From Combretum micranthum (lineage: Eukaryota > Streptophyta > Magnoliopsida > Myrtales > Combretaceae): a stretch of 64,000 nt of DNA. The stretch lies in NCBI GenBank assembly GCA_024138025.1, contig JAMXBD010004255.1, positions 1 through 64,000 on the forward strand, read 5' to 3'. The notes beneath the pieces were generated by a model. That model worked only from the letters and a program-made list of their open reading frames with translations, made no database searches and was not told the origin of the DNA. This document shows, one piece after another, positions 12,797 through 23,399 of this stretch. The first letter of the stretch is position 1; each line of letters opens with the position of its first letter. The position numbers and the translations under genes are program-made.

Positions 12797-13212
12797 GGTT
12801 CTCATTGGGAATAATTTTAAAGGGCCCTTGGATAAGAAGATATTTATGATGGGGAATCTTACAGTTTTGTGAGTGCCATGGGGGAGCATGATCCCTTAAA
12901 TAAAATTTTCCTTCATCTTTGACATGCTCTTATATAACTTTACCTTCGTTGCTGTTTTGTTCTTTCAGGAGCATTTCTGATCTTCAAATGGATTCTAATC
13001 AAAGCATCCCAAAAGATGCAAATTTAAACCAATATATATCAATTGTGGGCTTCATTGTACATTCTAAATTGCGTATGAGTTAATCTTTCCCAAAAAGAGA
13101 ATAATTAATGGTCTTTCTTTCCTACATGTAGGACTTTGAGAAACTGCAGCCTCAATGGAACAATCCCCACTCTCATACAGAACTACAGTGAAAGTGACCG
13201 TCTCTTATCCTT
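12797..13212 (+). pseudogene. LRR exons 3 to 5 of the receptor kinase
   Basis: Exon 12797-12868 (72 bp) encodes IGNNFKGPLDKKI and GNLTVL; exon 12969-13044 encodes SISDLQMDSNQSIPKDAN; exon 13132-13212 (81 bp) encodes LRNCSLNGTIPTLIQNYSE. The ISDL and LRNCSLNGTIP motifs are hallmarks of successive LRRs in the VIII-2 receptor kinases. Acceptors are GATGCAG, TTTCAG and ATGTAG; donors are GTGAGT, GTGGGC and GTAAGT. The middle exon is one base too long for the phase-2 join with its neighbour if GTGGGC is the donor, so the frame would shift there. Confidence 0.8.
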
Positions 13213-13594
13213 GTAAGTCGTTCGTGTACTCTAGTTAGATGATCCTTCACAGGAACTTTTTTTCCTCTTGCTCTCACCTTATTAAAGGAGACATCCAATC
13301 TTTGTTTAGTAGTGTCTATTAAAAAAGGTAGGAAAAAGAAATGGATGCTTTGAGGTGCCATATGATGGGTAAAAAGAAAAAAATTTCCCACTTTTTTAGT
13401 TTCATGTGCACCATGAAAAATATACAATTCAATCCTACCTAGTATGAAACAAATCTTGTTTCTTAAATCTTGATATTTTACGGTAATTGGACCATATATT
13501 CGTGCGCCTATAGTAACTACTTAAGACAAATAGTCATTCAAGAGGGACAGTGAGAAAGACATTAGAAGAGCTAAACCTCATTAGTCATTAAAAA

Positions 13595-13813
13595 GTTTTG
13601 TTTGGTTAGTGCTTTTTAATAAATACAGACTATTTTTTTTAAATTTTTTTAATAAATTATTTTTTAAGAAATAAATATAGATAAAAAAAGTTTATAGTTT
13701 TTATAAAAATATCAAATATAGATAAAATAGAGATACAAATCGAACATATTTACACATATTATTTTAATACAAATACATATATAGATGAAAAACAGATCAT
13801 CCAAACAGACCCC
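13595..13813. mobile_element. Foldback MITE, copy 1
   Basis: The ends are GTTTTGTTTGGTTAG and CATCCAAACAGACCCC, imperfect inverted repeats built on GGGTCTGTTTGG. The AT-rich interior (AAAAAAAGTTTATAG, AAATATAGATAAAA) is closely shared with a second copy at 34862-35099. There is no coding capacity and no target duplication that I can assign with confidence. Confidence 0.65.
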
Positions 13814-14128
13814 AAAACATCTAGTAAAAGATTATTGCTTACACAGTGTTGTACTCGATTTGAATAAAAATAATAAAATAATAAAAAGCCAAAGACCTTA
13901 TAGCCAATTCATATTCGTTAATATTTTTTTAAAGAAAACCAGTCCATCAAAAAAGGACAGCCTATAATTTATGCTAGAGTTTATGTAACATTATAGGAAA
14001 CAATGATGGTTATCGTCCCACACTTCTTAAGAGTGTTTTTATGCATTTTTATCAGTACATTTTGGGCCCGATTGCTTGTCATCTCAGCATGTTTTGATAA
14101 TATCTCCTTTTTCCTTTCTATTCTCAAG

Positions 14129-14345
14129 GGATTTGAGCTTTAACTATTTAGATGTGAATCTCAGCCGTAATTTGACTGTTTATGAGTTGTAAGTTCTCAC
14201 ATCGCTCTGTATTCCAAAATAATAATTTCTTTTATTGGAATAGTCCTTCTAATCTGTTTGGTTAATGTATTCACCGCAAATGTTTACCGCTGATCAGGGC
14301 CCTGGGCAACAACAATCTTGGTGGACAAAGCCGTCAATATCAACG
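14129..14345 (+). pseudogene. LRR exons 6 and 7 of the receptor kinase (shortened)
   Basis: Exon 14129-14188 (60 bp) encodes DLSFNYLDVNLSRN and VYEL; exon 14298-14345 (48 bp) encodes ALGNNNLGGQ. DLSFN followed by a NNL-GG unit is the expected order after the LRNCSL exon. Both keep the phase-2 borders (TCAAG acceptor with GTAAGT donor; ATCAG acceptor with GTATGC donor). They are shorter than a full 72-bp LRR exon, so bases have been lost in frame. The next expected segments before the malectin domain are not found nearby. Confidence 0.7.
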
Positions 14346-14535
14346 GTATGCTCCCTCTTATATTCATTCTCGTTCAGCTTGATTTTTCTTTACAAGTAAA
14401 CAGGCTTAAAATGTCTATTTTAATTTACCTATCGCATTGTCTCTTTTTAAGGAGGAATTAAGTCGTTAGTTTTCACGTATCATACAAACCATAGTGGATT
14501 AATAGTGTTTGCTGTCATCAACATGTTGTTTATTT

Positions 14536-14652
14536 TGTGTCCCCACCAGTAGATATCTAACACATATCTAATCAATTAAAAAAATATATAAAAGTTCTTA
14601 AAATAAGGAAAGCACTCCTTGATATGTGTTAGATATTTATTTTTGGGACACA
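14536..14652. mobile_element. Small foldback element
   Basis: The left arm TGTGTCCCC...ATCTAACACATATC is matched by a right arm that reads GATATGTGTTAGAT...GGGACACA. The two arms of about 35 bp pair with a few mismatches around a ~45-base AT-rich loop. It lies in the intron after the last LRR exon and looks like a MITE. No target duplication was seen. Confidence 0.6.
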
Positions 14653-15581
14653 TTGAAGATAGCAAATTGGGGACGGTAAATTTTTTTCCATTCGATCCAC
14701 ATACCACTGTTTTCTCCTTTTTTCCTTTTTTTTTTTTAATATTTCGCCAACTTTGCCAACTATATAATTTGCAAAAGTTTGCTCACATGGCATGTCACAA
14801 TTTAAGTGAAAAAAATAATGTTTATATCAATTATACTATAAAGGCTTTGGGATTTTCACACTATCTTAAAAAGTAGGTTTTAGCTCATGAAATTTCTTTG
14901 ACGGCGCTTTTCAATTTAATTTCATCCGTTCATGAGAAGTGTAATTGTTACTCACTTACTCAATACAGCAAAGTTAAAAAATTGAAGTTGGAAACATTGT
15001 GACCGTTATGTTCTGAAAAGTCGTGAGGATTTTGCTAGAAAATTCTAAATGAGATTTATTTAAATTTTATTTTCGGGTTTTTAGCTTATTTTTCTTATAA
15101 AATTTATGAAAATAGGTTCGATTCTTTCTCTCCACTCCATCTTAATGTTCTTTAAAAAAAAAACGACAGTGAAGGCATGGACGTACTAAAATTTATTTTC
15201 TTGTAATTATATAACAATAACGTCGCTAAAAGGGTGCGATTCTTTTGACAAAAAGCTCATCAGAGTTTTGTTAGGAACTTGAAAAGAAATAATATTTTAA
15301 TATTTAATTATAAAAATATCATTAAGATGAAAATAATTCTAAGCAATTTAAGATAAAAAGGTATTCAAAGTACCTCAATTTTATGTTTTAGGGAAAATGA
15401 TGTCTCAACTTTCATTCTTCATGTCCAAAAAAAGTAAAAGTAGAACCACTAAAAATATCAAGAAGGAAAGTTTACACCATTTTGCCCAAAATACAAAGGT
15501 AAGGCACTTTAAATGTCTTTTTTCTAGCAATTTAAATTATTATTTTGAGGAAACGAGTTCAATCAACTCATCTCTATAAAA
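14653..15581. other. Intron sequence with no recognisable gene
   Basis: AT-rich sequence between two foldback elements. Short open frames at 14619-14876 and 15397-15579 have no recognisable similarity. Confidence 0.5.
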
Positions 15582-16172
15582 GACAAGGTCGACATAATTA
15601 CACCAACCTAGCAACGTGTTGACCAAGAAATAAAAAAAAAGGAAATTTAAAAAGATATAAATAAATGTTTATACTGTTTTCCATATAAATAGAAATTAAT
15701 TATTATTTATTCACATAATTTATTGTGTGATTGATAACACCAAACTAAATAAATATAATTTAATAACTTGTATATTTACTTTATATAAGGTACCACTAAA
15801 AGAACAATCCCACTTCTAAATAATATGGGATTCCGTCTCATCCCAATACTATAGCACATCAGACTTGAGATGAATGAAAAACAAGTTCCACATTGTTTAC
15901 AAATGAGATTGTTCTTTTGGTAGTACTCTATTTAAAGCAAATAGACATGTTTTTTCAATTACATTTGATTAGTGTGTTGTTATTAAAAATTTACCAGATA
16001 CTATGAATAGATACTAATTTCTATTTAATAAGAAACAGTATAAACATATAATATTATATGTTTTTAAAATTTTGTACTACTTTTAATTTTATATTTATAT
16101 TTTCATATATATATATTTATTTTGTTTACTCGTCCAAACTTTTTTTTTTTTTCAAAGACGAGGTTGGTGTAA
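15582..16172. mobile_element. Long imperfect inverted repeat (foldback element)
   Basis: The left arm (about 15582-15815) and right arm (about 15901-16172) are reverse complements over more than 200 bases with mismatches and small gaps. Paired landmarks: ATTACACCAACCT with AGGTTGGTGTAA; GTTTATACTGTTT with AAACAGTATAAAC; AAATAGAAATTA with TAATTTCTATTT; AAAAGAACAATC with GATTGTTCTTTT. The loop is about 85 bases. There is no coding content. A transcript across it would form a long hairpin. Confidence 0.7.
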
Positions 16173-16933
16173 GTTCACCAATATCATCTTTTGAAGAAAC
16201 GAATTCAAACATTAATGAACTTTGCAAGAAATGTGATTAATTTGACTAAATTTGGGAATAGGTTTGTCCCAATCACATTTTCATAATTTTAACAAAAGTA
16301 TTATTATTTATTTACTTTTCCCGAAAGTGGGAATTATTCTAGTTTGCTATTGGACCACAATCACAAAGGTCTTGCTATGAAATATGCTAGGTTCATTTTA
16401 CATATATATTTTTTCTTTCTGTTTTTTAATATATCTGAATGAGCACTTGACTAGAGTTGCTTAATGTATGGTGGCAAAGTCATACTAGTATGTTATATTA
16501 TAAAAAATTTATACCTAAAGGTGTGTTTTGCTGTTAGTTTTCCTTATAAAAAATAGTGATGAAAAAGAGAGATCGTTTCAGTGTTCCACATTCATAAGCA
16601 CTAGCATTGTCACATCTATAATATAGGAGCTTAAAAAATATAATAACATAATCATAATAAAAATACACATTTTAGAGGTTATCATGTACTCGTGGAACTT
16701 GAGAAATCTTTTATATATTTTTGCAAATGAATTTTTTTTTGGATAAGTGGCACAATAACACGAGTGATATAAGTACTGTTCTCCAAAATGACTAATTCAT
16801 GATATACCAAGTACTACTGTGGTGAGAAAAGTGAAAGTGTAGGAGCCTATTAGGAGCTCTAAAACTTAGAATGTATTTAAAAGGAATTATCTTATATGAA
16901 AAGCTACGACTATAAAATATTATGAAAATATAA
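16173..16933. other. Intron sequence with no recognisable gene
   Basis: AT-rich stretch between the foldback element and the chromovirus target site. No coding or repeat signal was recognised. Confidence 0.5.
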
Positions 16934-16938
16934 CAAGG

Positions 16939-17614
16939 TGTTATGACTCATGTACGGAATAGAAGGCAGCCAGCATATTTACAAGACTATGTACCTTAAA
17001 GTACAAGATGAGTCAAGTATAACATCGTATGGAAATAGTTAAGACAAATATAGCATCATGTTGTAATAGAACAGAAATAGTCAGCAAGTGTAGCATCTGT
17101 AACAGAAATAGAAAAATCACGTGTAGAAATCAAATTTGTAACAGAATAGGCCAGCTGGAAACAGTATGCATGTAACAAATTCGTAACAACCTTCTACTTG
17201 TACATACACAACCGTGTATAAGAAGGAAAGAAGGAAGAAATACAAGGGGACCAGATTTTACTCAAAAGTGCAAACCAGGAGCTACTGGAGGCTCGAACTC
17301 CAGAATCCTTTACTAACAAAACCACGTATTGCAATCCTTTCCCTTCCACAGAAAAAAACATAAAAGAACAAACAGTTAGAGAACTAGGAAGCAATAAAAT
17401 AGAAGATAACAATTCATTGTAAGAAGAAACCCTAATTTTCTGCAGAGGATCTAAATGCTAAAGAAAGAAGAGAGGAACGGACTTACAAAGTGAAGAGGAG
17501 CAAAACAGCATTGAGGCTAGGGCATTGATCGGTACTCAAATTACTCTGTTTGATTGGATTAAACTAATAGGAACTGGGCTGCAATAGACTTGTTTGGGCC
17601 TTTGGGCTTTATCA
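16939..17614 (+). repeat. 5' LTR of the chromovirus
   Basis: Starts TGTTATGACTC and ends GGGCTTTATCA, matching the 3' LTR end to end. It is 676 bp, against 687 bp for the 3' LTR; 7 of the 11 extra bases are one poly-A run. Confidence 0.95.
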
Positions 17615-17615
17615 T

Positions 17616-17633
17616 TGGTGCTTTCATTGAGTT
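17616..17633 (+). other. Candidate primer-binding site of the chromovirus
   Basis: TGGTGCTTTCATTGAG follows the 5' LTR after a single T. It begins with TGG, as a site complementary to a tRNA 3' CCA should. It is not the initiator-Met site (TGGTATCAGAG), and I cannot assign the tRNA. Confidence 0.6.
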
Positions 17634-17649
17634 TTCGTCATTGTTGCAA

Positions 17650-20600
17650 ATGGCTGAAGGTACTCACAGTTTGTCTCAATTGAAGGAGGATCTACAGTCG
17701 CATGAAAGTAAGATCCTTTCTCTTGAATCTAAAACAGATAGATAATTATCTGATATGAGTCAGGTTTTGCAATTTGTTAAATTGCAAATGGAGAATCAGG
17801 TTAATTCGAATTCTAATTCACATGTTAACTCATCATTTTCTCCTGAGGGACATTCGAATCAAGGGGAATCTCAATATTCTTTCATAAAGAATATGAAGTT
17901 GGATTTGCCTAAATTTTCAGGGACAATCCAATGTCTTGGATTTTTAAAGCCAATCAATTTTTTGATTTACATAATGTTCCTGATTCCGAAAGATTAAAAA
18001 TAGCATCTTTTGCAATGGAGGATGATGCTGCGGATTGGTATCAATGGTTGTTTAGGAGTGGTTTAATTTCTACTTGGCCTGTATTTTTGAAGGCTATGGA
18101 ACATCGTTTTGGTCCTTCTTTATATGAGGATCCACAGGGTAGATTGTCTAAGTTGGTTCAAACTGGAACTGTTTCTGAGTATCAACATGCTTTTGAATCA
18201 TTGTCTAATCATGTGACTGGGTTATCTGAGAGTTTTCTCATGAGTTGTTTTGTTTCAGGTCTTAAACCTATGCTTCAGCAGGAGGTTTTAGCTAGTCAAC
18301 CTACTGGTTTAATTCAAGCAATGAGTCTGGCTAAACTTTTTGAATCCAAGTTTACACACACTTTACCATATCCTATTTCATCTTCTACATCACCTACAAA
18401 CAGTTCATCTTTTTCTAAACCTGGTATTTCTTCCACTTATACACCTCCTACATCCATTAAATCTAAACCTTTTACTCCTAAACCTACTTTTTCTTCATCT
18501 TCTTCCACTACTTCAAACACATATTCAAAAAAACCTTTACCTTTTAAAAGATTATCTCCTGCTGAGATGGCTGTTCGACGAGAGAAGGGTCTTTGTTTTA
18601 ATTGTGATGAGAAATTTAACAAAGACCATATTTGTAAAGCTAAATTTCTTATGTTGATACTACCAGCTGAGGATGATACTAGTGATTTAGTATCATTAGA
18701 TTCCGTATCTCAGGATTCTGTGGACACTCCTATAGAGATCAGTTATCATGCTTTGTCAGGCACACAAGCTCTTAGAACTTTGAGACTTGAAGGGCGTATT
18801 GGGGGACAGTCGGTTTCTATTCTATAGATTCTGGGAGCACTCACAATTTTATACAGGAACATGTTGCCAGACAGTTACATTTACCTGTCTTAGCTACTCC
18901 TACTTTTAGAGTGATGATTGGTAATGGGGAATACATGAGTTGTACAGGATTTTGTGAGAAAGTACCCTTAATTTTGGGAGACTTACAGCTGAATGTTGAT
19001 TTGTATGTTCTTCCTATTCAGGGGGCAGACTTGGTATTAGGAATACAGTGGCTTCAAACTTTAGGGCCTGTTACTATGAACTATGCTCATCTTACTATGG
19101 ATTTTTTTTTGGATGGCCATCACGTTTGTTTACATGGTATTTCATCTGTTTTGCCCAAGCGGATAGAGTCTCCTCAGTTAAGCAAATTGATCAAATCTGA
19201 TCAAATTGCTGGTTTGTTTAGTTTGGTGGCTCAGACGGATAGTGCACTGATTGATACCACCTGCAATAGTTCGGTTGAGGAACTATTGGGCAGATTTCCC
19301 AGTATTTTTGAGACTCCATCATCATTGCCTCCATTACGTGATGTTCAACATCATATCCATTTGAAGAATGAATCACAGCCCATAAATGTCAGACCCTATC
19401 GTTATCCTTATTATCAGAAAGAAGAGATGGAAAAGTTGGTTCAGGAAATGTTGACTTCGGGTATCATAAGGCCAAGTACCAGTCCATTTTCTTCACCGGT
19501 TTTATTGGTGAAAAAGAAAGATGGTTCATGGAGATTTTGTGTGGATTACAGAGCTTTGAATCAAGCGACTGTGTGGGATAAGTTTCCCATTCCTACTATT
19601 GATGAGCTTTTGGATGAACTTTATGGAGCCACTATATTTTCCAAATTAGATTTACGAGCAGGATATCATCAGATACGTATGTATCCTGATGATATTCATA
19701 AGACAGCTTTTCGGACCCACGAAGGACATTATGAATTCTTGGTTATGCCATTTGGCTTATCTAATGCTCCTTCTACATTTCAGTCTGTTATGAATACTAT
19801 TTTTCGGCCTTATTTGAGGAAATTCATCATTGTTTTTTTTTATGATATACTCATTTATAGCCGATCTCTTTCTGATCATTTGAATCATTTGGAGATTACT
19901 CTATCCTGCCTCAAGGAACATGAATTTTATTTGAAGCGTAGTAAATGCCTTTTTGGACAAACTACTGTGGATTATTTGGGACATGTGGTTTCTGCTTCAG
20001 GAGTTACTCCTGATCCAGCAAAGGTTCAAGCAATTCAGGAATGGCCTATGCCAAGTAATCCTACACACTTGAGAGGATTTTTGGGACTCACAGGATATTA
20101 TAGGCGTTTTGTGCAACATTATGCTACTATTGCTGCTCCTCTAACGAATCTTCTAAAGAAAGATGCTTTTGAGTGGACTTCTTTGGCTACTTCAGCTTTT
20201 GAGAAGCTGAAACAAGCTCTGATGACCACTCCAGTTTTGGCCTTACCGGATTTTTCAGACTTTTATTGTTGATACAGATGCATCAGGTGCGGGAATGGGG
20301 GCTGTTGCATCAGGGAAATCATCCCATTGCATTTTTTAGTAAGAAATTCTCTTTGAGATTACAGAAAGCCAGTACTTATGTGCGAGAAATGGTTGCTTTG
20401 GTAGAGGCGGTTAAAAAATGGAGGCATTACTTGTTGGGTCGACATTTCATTATTCGGACAGATCAGAAAAGTTTGAAGGAAATACTTTCTCAAACTATTC
20501 AAACACCTGAACAGCAACAGTACTTGGTGAAGCTTTTGGGTTATGATTATGAAATTGTCTACAAACCAGGGTCTGAAAATGTTGTGGCAGATGCTTTCTC

Positions 20601-22149
20601 GCCAATTTGTTTCTTTACCCCAGTTGAATTCTATTTCTCTACCATCCTTTGACTTTGTCACACTACTTAAGACAGAGTTCAAGATGAATAAGGAGTGGCA
20701 GAAGTTGTTTGAAGATTGTGTAGCAGGAGTCTCTTTACCTTGGCCTTTAAAGTGATTTGTTAGGGTCCAAAATTTTTATCCCTCCTCATTCTTCTATTAT
20801 CAATTCTTTGATACTAGAATTTCATTCGGCTCATACAGGGGGTCATTTAGGAATTTTGAAAACTTTTAAGCGACTTTCAGAATCTTTCTTTTGGCCTCAT
20901 ATGAAGAGGGATGTGGAACAATTTGTGAAGTGTTGCCATGTGTGTCAACAGATTAAGCATTTGAACACATCCCCAGCTGGGTTATTGCAACCACTTCCAA
21001 TTCCTGATGAAGTGTTTGAGGATATTTCTTTGGATTTCATTACAGGACTACCATTTCAAACAGTTATTCTGTTATTATGGTAGTAGTGGATCGCTTATCC
21101 AAGTATACTCATTTTGGGAGTCTCACAGCTCATTATACTGCTACTTCTGTAGCCAGATTATTTGTGGATACAGTAGTCAAATTACATGGGATTCCCAAAT
21201 CGATTGTGTCAGATAGGGACAAGGTATTCATGAGCAAATTTTGGTGTGAGCTGTTTAAGCTCAGTGGTACTACTTTGAAGATGAGTTCAGCTTACCATCC
21301 TCAAACGGATGGTCAAACCGAAGTGATGAACAGATGCTTGGAGCAGTATCTGAGGGCTTATGTTATGGATTATCCTAAGGAGTGGCCCAAATTTCTTTCT
21401 TGGGCAGAGTACTGTTTCAATACCAGTTATCATACAAGTACTCATTTAACACCATTTCAGGTGTTATATGGCAGAATTCCTCCAACCATTTCTAAGTATG
21501 TCAAGGGCAAACACATGTGGATGCGGTTGATCAGGAGTTGAAAAATCGAGATGATTTATTGAGATTGTTAAAATCAAATTTGAGTCATGCTCAGTTACGC
21601 ATGAAACAATTAGCAGATAAGCACAGGACAGATCGAGCATTTGCAGTGGGAGATTGGGTGTATGTGAAACTTCAACCATATAGGCAAACATCTCTTGCCT
21701 ATAGGCTTTCATTTAAGCTTTCACGCAGATACTTTGGGCCATTTCAAATTAAAAGTCGTATTGGTTCTGTGGCCTATGAATTACTTCTTCCAGAAACATC
21801 AAAAATACATCCTATTTTTCATGTTTCCTTGTTGAAGGAAGCCAAGGGTATTACTACTACTGTGATTCCATTACCAGGGGACTCTTATGACAATTATCCA
21901 ATTGTCAAACCCTTAGTAATATTGGATTCACGAGTGATTCACAGCAAGGGCAGTTTTTAAACAACTGTTGGTTCAATGGGAGTCTCTTCCCTTAGAGGAT
22001 GCCTCTTGGGTGGATCTAATGATTTTAAAAGGGACTTTCCAGATTATCACCTTGAGGACAAGGTGATTTTTCCAGAGGAGGAGGAACATGTTATGACTCA
22101 TGTACGGAATAGAAGGCAGCCAGCATATTTACAAGACTATGTACCTTAA
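17650..22149 (+). pseudogene. Chromovirus gag-pol polyprotein, broken
   Basis: The frame starts at ATG 17650 (MAEGTHSLSQLKEDL). Gag contains WYQWLFRSGLIS and ends with a knuckle-like CFNCDEKFNKDHIC at about 18594-18636. Protease is marked by DSGSTHNFIQ near 18830. RT (19490-19880) has KKKDGSWRFCVDYRALN and SKLDLRAGYHQIR, but the catalytic block reads FFYDILIYS where FFDD is expected. RNase H follows at 20265-20600. Integrase has its HHCC finger (HTGGH, CHVC) near 20840-20950 and keeps all three catalytic residues (VVDRLS, VSDRD, GQTEV). The C-terminus has a GDWVYVKLQPYR block, HPIFHVS and a chromodomain-like LVQWESLPLEDASW. Stop at 17743; frame changes near 17925, 18825, 20265, 20300, 20600, 20750, 21070, 21510 and 21950. 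The last frame ends at TAA 22147-22149, inside the 3' LTR. Confidence 0.9.
22072..22088 (+). other. Polypurine tract of the chromovirus
   Basis: AGAGGAGGAGGAACA ends directly at the TG of the 3' LTR, the position where plus-strand priming occurs. It is also coding sequence for a run of glutamates in the polyprotein. Confidence 0.8.
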
Positions 22150-22775
22150 AGTACAGGATGAGTCAAGTATAGCATCGTATGGAAATAGTTAAGACAAATA
22201 TAGCATCATGTTGTAATAGAACAGAAATAGTCAGCAAGTGTAGCATCTGTAACAGAAATAGAAAAATCACGTGTAGAAATCAAATCTGTAACAGAATAGG
22301 CCAGCTGGAAACAGTATGCATGTAACAAATTCGTAACAACCTTCTACTTATACATACACAACCGTGTATAAGTAGGAAAGAAGGAAGAAATACAAGGGGA
22401 CCAGATTTTACTCAAAAATGCAAACCAGGAGCTACTGGAGGCTCGAACTCCAGAATCCTTTACTAACAAAACCCACGTATTACAATCCTTTCCCTTCCAC
22501 AGAAAAAAAAAAAAAACATCAAAGAACAAACAGTTAGAGAACTAGGAAGCAATAAAATAGAAGATAACAATTCATTGTAAGAAGAAACCCTAATTTTCTG
22601 CAGAGGATCTAAATGCTAAAGAAAGAAGAGAGGGAACGGGACTTACAAAGTGAAGAGGAGCAAAACGAGCATTGAGACTAGGGCATTGATCGGTACTCAA
22701 ATTACTCTGTTTGATTGGATTAAACTAATAGGAACTGGGCTGCAGTAGACTTGTTTGGGCCTTTGGGCTTTATCA
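22089..22775 (+). repeat. 3' LTR of the chromovirus
   Basis: 687 bp from TGTTATGACTC to GGGCTTTATCA, followed by the second CAAGG. The first 61 bases also encode the end of the polyprotein (MTHVRNRRQPAYLQDYVP then TAA). Confidence 0.95.
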
Positions 22776-22780
22776 CAAGG

Positions 22781-23279
22781 CCAAAGAGAAGTTAAGGTAT
22801 ATGTTTCCGATGGTATTTGAATTTTGGTAAAAAATATAATTGAATATGTGAATTTCGAAATTAATCAATTTGATACCTGAAAAAAATTTTAAATCACATA
22901 TATCAATAGTAAATAAGTCAAATTGGCAAACACCATCATCCTAAATGGCATTTTTAACCAATAGAGTGGAGTTGTTGATGGCGTATATAAAAAGTTTTTT
23001 TTTAAGTATTGAATTAATTAATTTTAAAATTTAAATATCTAATTACATTTTTTTTTTCAAAATTTTGACGTCATTCGCAGCATTTACCCAAAAATCAATT
23101 AGTTTGTATTAGCTATTTCAATCAATCAAATAAACATCTAGCCTTCAATTGGAGGGAGCAAAGGAAAAGAGAGGTAATGGAATTGAGCAAATGAAAAAAA
23201 TGATAGAAATCAAAGTAATAAATATAATATGTCTAGGTGATTTTATCATTTGTATAGTCAAAGGCACTTAATCTTTGGT
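22781..23279. other. Intron sequence with no recognisable gene
   Basis: AT-rich sequence between the chromovirus and the small CACTA-like element. No feature recognised. Confidence 0.5.
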
Positions 23280-23399
23280 CACTACAAAAAATCTGACATT
23301 TAGAAACAAAATTTCTACAGCATAAACAATGATTTTTCAGACAAAATTTTACGTTTATAGATAGAAACTTTATCTCTAAATCTCAATTTTCTTGTAATG
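23280..23399. mobile_element. Small CACTA-like MITE
   Basis: Starts CACTACAAAAAAT and ends ATTTTCTTGTAATG, an imperfect inverted repeat of the CACTACAAGAAAA terminus. Flanking GGT and AGT could be a worn 3-bp target duplication. Inside are AGAAACAAAATTTCT-type subterminal repeats like those of the larger CACTA element at 47298. Confidence 0.55.

Larger units (their letters stand above)
16939..22775 (+). mobile_element. Near-complete Ty3/gypsy chromovirus-type LTR retrotransposon
   Basis: The 5.84-kb element is flanked by the perfect 5-bp duplication CAAGG (16934-16938 and 22776-22780). LTRs at 16939-17614 and 22089-22775 differ at about 10 bases plus a few short indels, about 98.5% identity by my hand count. 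Between them come gag, protease, RT, RNase H, integrase and a C-terminal chromodomain-like segment in gypsy order. It is inserted in sense orientation in an intron of the receptor kinase. The coding region has one stop and about nine or more frameshifts. A chromodomain-type C-terminus (LVQWESLPLEDASW) places it among chromoviruses; I do not name the lineage. Confidence 0.95.
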
